Shown here piece after piece: positions 61,722 through 64,000 of a DNA stretch of 64,000 nt. Source of the DNA: Kocuria sp. cx-455 (GTDB lineage Bacteria; Actinomycetota; Actinomycetes; Actinomycetales; Micrococcaceae); NCBI RefSeq assembly GCF_014698015.1, contig NZ_JACXBS010000006.1:186001-250000 (forward strand), written 5' to 3'. The translations under genes and the position numbers were made by a program. Numbering within the stretch: the first letter of the stretch is position 1; each line of letters opens with the position of its first letter. The notes beneath the pieces were generated by a model. The model was given only the letters and a program-made list of their open reading frames with translations, was not told the DNA's origin and made no database searches.

Positions 61722-63244
61722 TGGGATACCTCCTGAGCCTGGGCGGGCTGTTGCTGTGCCCAGAACTTGAGCAGGGATTGTTCGAGCATGGCCGAGCGGT
61801 AGCGGGCGCTGGCTCGCATGTCGTCGATCGGGGTGCCCTGCCGGGCCAGCAGGGCGGCGGCGTTCACCGCGGTTTCGCGGGTCCACGGCTGACCGATCAG
61901 GGCTTCCTCGACCTCGCGTGCACAGATCGGGGTGGCGGCCACACCGCCCAGGCCGATGCGCGCGGAGGTGACTGCGGCGGCGTCGTCGACCTGGATGGCG
62001 ATGGCCACGGCCACGCTGGAGATGTCGTCGAAACGGCGCTTGGCGATCTTGTGGAACGCGGCATGGTCGGCCAGCGGCAGCGGGATGCGCACGGCGCGGA
62101 GGATTTCGTCCGGACGGCGGACGCTTTCGCGGTAGCCGGTGTAGTACGCGGCGAGCGGGACCTCGCGGTCCCCACCCCTGGAGGCGAGCACCACGGAAGC
62201 ACCGAGCGCGAGGAGCACCGGGGCGGAGTCGCCGATGGGTGAGCCGGTGCCCAGGTTGCCGCCGAACGTGGCCGCGTTGCGGATCAGGCGGGACGCGAAC
62301 TGCGGGAAGAGCTGGTCGAGCAGCGGCACACAACCGCCCAGGCCGCGTTCGACTTCGGACAGGCTCAGCGCGGCGCCGATCTCGATCCGGTCGTCGCTCA
62401 CGTCAAGCGTGCGCAGCTCGTCGAGGCGATCCACGGCAAGGACCACGGGCGGGCGGACGTGGCGGATGTTGACCTCCACGCCGAGGTCGGTGGCCCCGGC
62501 AACCAGGCGCACCTCCTGCTCCTCGTCCCGCGCCTGCTCGAGGTGATCGAAAAATTCGCCCAGGTCAGCGGGGCGCACGAAGCGTGCGCCAGCGGTGTCG
62601 ATGCGGGTGTAGCTCGGTTTCGGGGCGGGTTCCTCTTGCCGACGCCGCAGCAGGTCCGTGTCCTCGGGCTCGCCCAGGGCGTAGGCGGCGTCGCGGATGG
62701 GGCGGTAGCCGGTGCAACGACAGAGGTTGCCGCTCAGGGCGTGCAGATCAAAACCGTTGGGGCCGCATTCGTGATCCGCGGCGTGCTCCTCACCCTGGAC
62801 GTCCGTGCCAGTTTGGTCGTGGGCCGGGGCATCAGCGGAACTGCGTTCGGGGCGGTAGTACTCCGCGGCCATTGCGCACACGAAGCCGGGGGTGCAGTAG
62901 CCGCACTGGGATCCGCCGCGGGTGGCCATTTCCCGCTGCACCGGGTGTAGTTGCCCGGGTCCGCGGGGGCCGGGGGCGGTGCCGAGCCCCTCGGAGGTGA
63001 CCACTTCCTGGCCGTCGAAAGCCACGGCGGGTGGCAGGCATGCATTGACGGAGGTCCAGCGGGTGCGATCCTCGCCGTCCGGCCGTGCGACCAGTACTGC
63101 GCAGGCACCGCATTCGCCTTCCGCACAGCCCTCTTTGGCGCCGGTCAGCCCCTGGTCGCGGAGAAAGTCCAGCAAACGCGTGTGGGGACTGACGCCGTCG
63201 AAGCCGCGTTCGTGGCCGTTGATGGTTAACCGGATCTCGCTCAT
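61718..63244 (-). CDS. xdhA: Xanthine dehydrogenase small subunit (2Fe-2S and FAD domains)
   Basis: A 508-residue protein. N-terminal ferredoxin-like Cys residues lie in GAKEGCAEGECGACAVLV and later in NACLPP; the second 2Fe-2S cluster is formed by GSQCGYCTPGFVCAMAAEY and LSGNLCRCTGYRPIRDA. Between them is an acidic insertion (about 145-175). The FAD domain starts at LVAGATDLGVEVN and includes NAATFGGNLGTGSPIGDSAP. It passes electrons from the molybdenum subunit to NAD. The ATG at 63244 follows CGAGGAG. It is the first gene of xdhABC. Confidence 0.95.
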   Translation of the reverse strand: MSEIRLTINGHERGFDGVSPHTRLLDFLRDQGLTGAKEGCAEGECGACAVLVARPDGEDRTRWTSVNACLPPAVAFDGQEVVTSEGLGTAPGPRGPGQLHPVQREMATRGGSQCGYCTPGFVCAMAAEYYRPERSSADAPAHDQTGTDVQGEEHAADHECGPNGFDLHALSGNLCRCTGYRPIRDAAYALGEPEDTDLLRRRQEEPAPKPSYTRIDTAGARFVRPADLGEFFDHLEQARDEEQEVRLVAGATDLGVEVNIRHVRPPVVLAVDRLDELRTLDVSDDRIEIGAALSLSEVERGLGGCVPLLDQLFPQFASRLIRNAATFGGNLGTGSPIGDSAPVLLALGASVVLASRGGDREVPLAAYYTGYRESVRRPDEILRAVRIPLPLADHAAFHKIAKRRFDDISSVAVAIAIQVDDAAAVTSARIGLGGVAATPICAREVEEALIGQPWTRETAVNAAALLARQGTPIDDMRASARYRSAMLEQSLLKFWAQQQPAQAQEVSQ

Positions 63245-63439
63245 GGCGTTGAACTCCTCGTGACAAGCCACTGGCTGCGACGTGGAGTGGATCGATCCTC
63301 AGCTGTACCGGGAGCCCTCTGGTGCCGAACCAGTGCATTTCTTGGTTGCTCGCCCGGTAGATAGTCCGATGCCGGACCCGCCGTAGGCTGCTTCAAATGT
63401 AAGCCAGTTCACAGTGGGGGTGCAAGGCGCGGGGCGGCG

Positions 63440-64000
63440 TCAGGCAAGGTTCAAATCGTCAATGACTCTTTGTACGCGTGCGCACTGCTGCTCGTTGAGA
63501 CCTTGGATGGGCAAGGGCAGACACTTCTCAGGCACCAGACCCACGAACTCGGCAATGGCCGCTACCACGCGCAGACTTCCGAACTCCGCGTTGAGCTCCC
63601 ACAGCGGGGCGAGGCGGACAGATTCTTTGGTGGCTTCGTTTGCGTCGCCGGCCTGAACGAGGCGCGCGAGCCTCACCGCCAGCTCCGGCAGGGTCCCACC
63701 GATCACCGAGTACCAAGCATCGCACCCGGCCTCCAGGCCGCCGACGGCGCCCTGGTCACCCGAGATGCCAATGGTCACGTTCTCAGGGATGGCGCTTCGG
63801 ATGTCCTGGACCCGCTTCCGTGCTTCCGCGCTGTTGGCGGGCAATGCCGGGATCTTGATGGACGCGATGCCCGATAACCCTGCGATACGGGCGTACAGGT
63901 CCGTGGTGAACGAGAAGTGTGTGGTTCCTGGGTTGTCGTAGACAATGACCGGCAACTCCGTGTGCTCGGTGACGGCGCGGAAGAGTTCGAACACGTCGTT
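63440..64000 (-). CDS. Dihydrodipicolinate synthase/N-acetylneuraminate lyase family protein, C-terminal part
   Basis: The window holds about 186 codons; the N-terminus lies beyond the right edge. IVYDNPGTTHFSFTTDLYA is the conserved strand with the catalytic-site Tyr, and IASIKIPALPAN carries the Schiff-base Lys. VTIGISGDQGAVGGLEAGCD follows the family pattern. Such lyases condense or split pyruvate-type acids with aldehydes; here the substrate cannot be set. It lies upstream of xdhABC on the same strand, 195 bp apart. Confidence 0.85.
   Translation of the reverse strand, partial: NDVFELFRAVTEHTELPVIVYDNPGTTHFSFTTDLYARIAGLSGIASIKIPALPANSAEARKRVQDIRSAIPENVTIGISGDQGAVGGLEAGCDAWYSVIGGTLPELAVRLARLVQAGDANEATKESVRLAPLWELNAEFGSLRVVAAIAEFVGLVPEKCLPLPIQGLNEQQCARVQRVIDDLNLA

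Noticed and set aside
60273-61736. 487-codon plus-strand frame opposite xdhB
   Set aside because: Antisense to conserved molybdenum-subunit motifs; no family features.

Overview
The window is high-GC, gene-dense DNA with frequent GTG and a few TTG starts, GGAG-type ribosome sites and many 4-8 bp ATGA/GTGA overlaps. Gene content (GlxA-type and WYL regulators, DinB/DUF664 enzymes, clade-2 catalase, a rol-type resorcinol cluster like that of Corynebacterium glutamicum, several DHFR-like reductases) points to an actinobacterium, most likely Micrococcales (Micrococcaceae-like). This is inference from gene content; no rRNA or other marker gene is present. I saw no tRNA, rRNA, CRISPR array, transposase or phage gene. 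The sequence looks chromosomal, with a rapidly changing accessory set.

Layout. 1-9.4 kb: partial carnitine acyltransferase, MerR regulator, PLP aminotransferase diverging from an ascorbate-type PTS (EIIA-EIIB fusion plus EIIC), TetR, SdpI-like and DedA membrane proteins, pyrimidine-dimer glycosylase, glycosyltransferase plus membrane protein. 9.4-13.8 kb: divergent rolR / rolHMD, a complete route from resorcinol through hydroxyquinol and maleylacetate to 3-oxoadipate. 13.9-17.8 kb: alkylation repair (Ada-AlkA fusion plus Ogt) and a WYL regulator diverging from a DinB-like gene across a perfect operator. 17.8-21.5 kb: a wrecked 8-oxoguanine deaminase gene beside a xanthine/uracil permease and an intact guanine deaminase. 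21.6-26.2 kb: four DHFR/RibD-like reductases, two small acidic proteins and a membrane protein under a TetR-type double operator. 26-36.5 kb: GlxA regulator, hydrolase, catalase, TauE exporter, GH3 enzyme, YdhK lipoprotein. 36.6-38.7 kb: two toxin-antitoxin modules around a DinB gene. 39-47.3 kb: SdaC-type transporter, an Nramp-like protein with an idonate-dehydrogenase-like enzyme, FmdB/FmdA, secreted intradiol dioxygenase. 47.3-51.3 kb: YeeE-TusA fusion, HAD phosphatase, oxidoreductase, VOC protein.

51.3-54.6 kb is the most unusual segment: an ABC-F gene with an apparent leader-peptide attenuator, diverging from an unrecognised GIY-YIG-domain gene, the pair bracketed by two directly repeated 101-bp copies (88% identical) that each hold a 63-nt palindrome and supply the last codons and stop of the adjacent leftward gene. 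Between the GIY-YIG gene and the right copy lie a nested hairpin and a pair of 23-nt direct repeats. 54.6-64 kb: a TPR-SDR fusion, acetyltransferase, MerR-controlled alcohol dehydrogenase, the xdhABC operon for xanthine dehydrogenase and a DapA-family lyase running off the right edge.

Metabolic themes: aromatic catabolism (rol cluster), purine uptake and oxidation (permease, guanine deaminase, xanthine dehydrogenase), sulfur traffic (TauE, YeeE-TusA) and DNA repair. The best candidates for something undescribed are the repeat-bracketed ABC-F/GIY-YIG segment and the attenuator within it.
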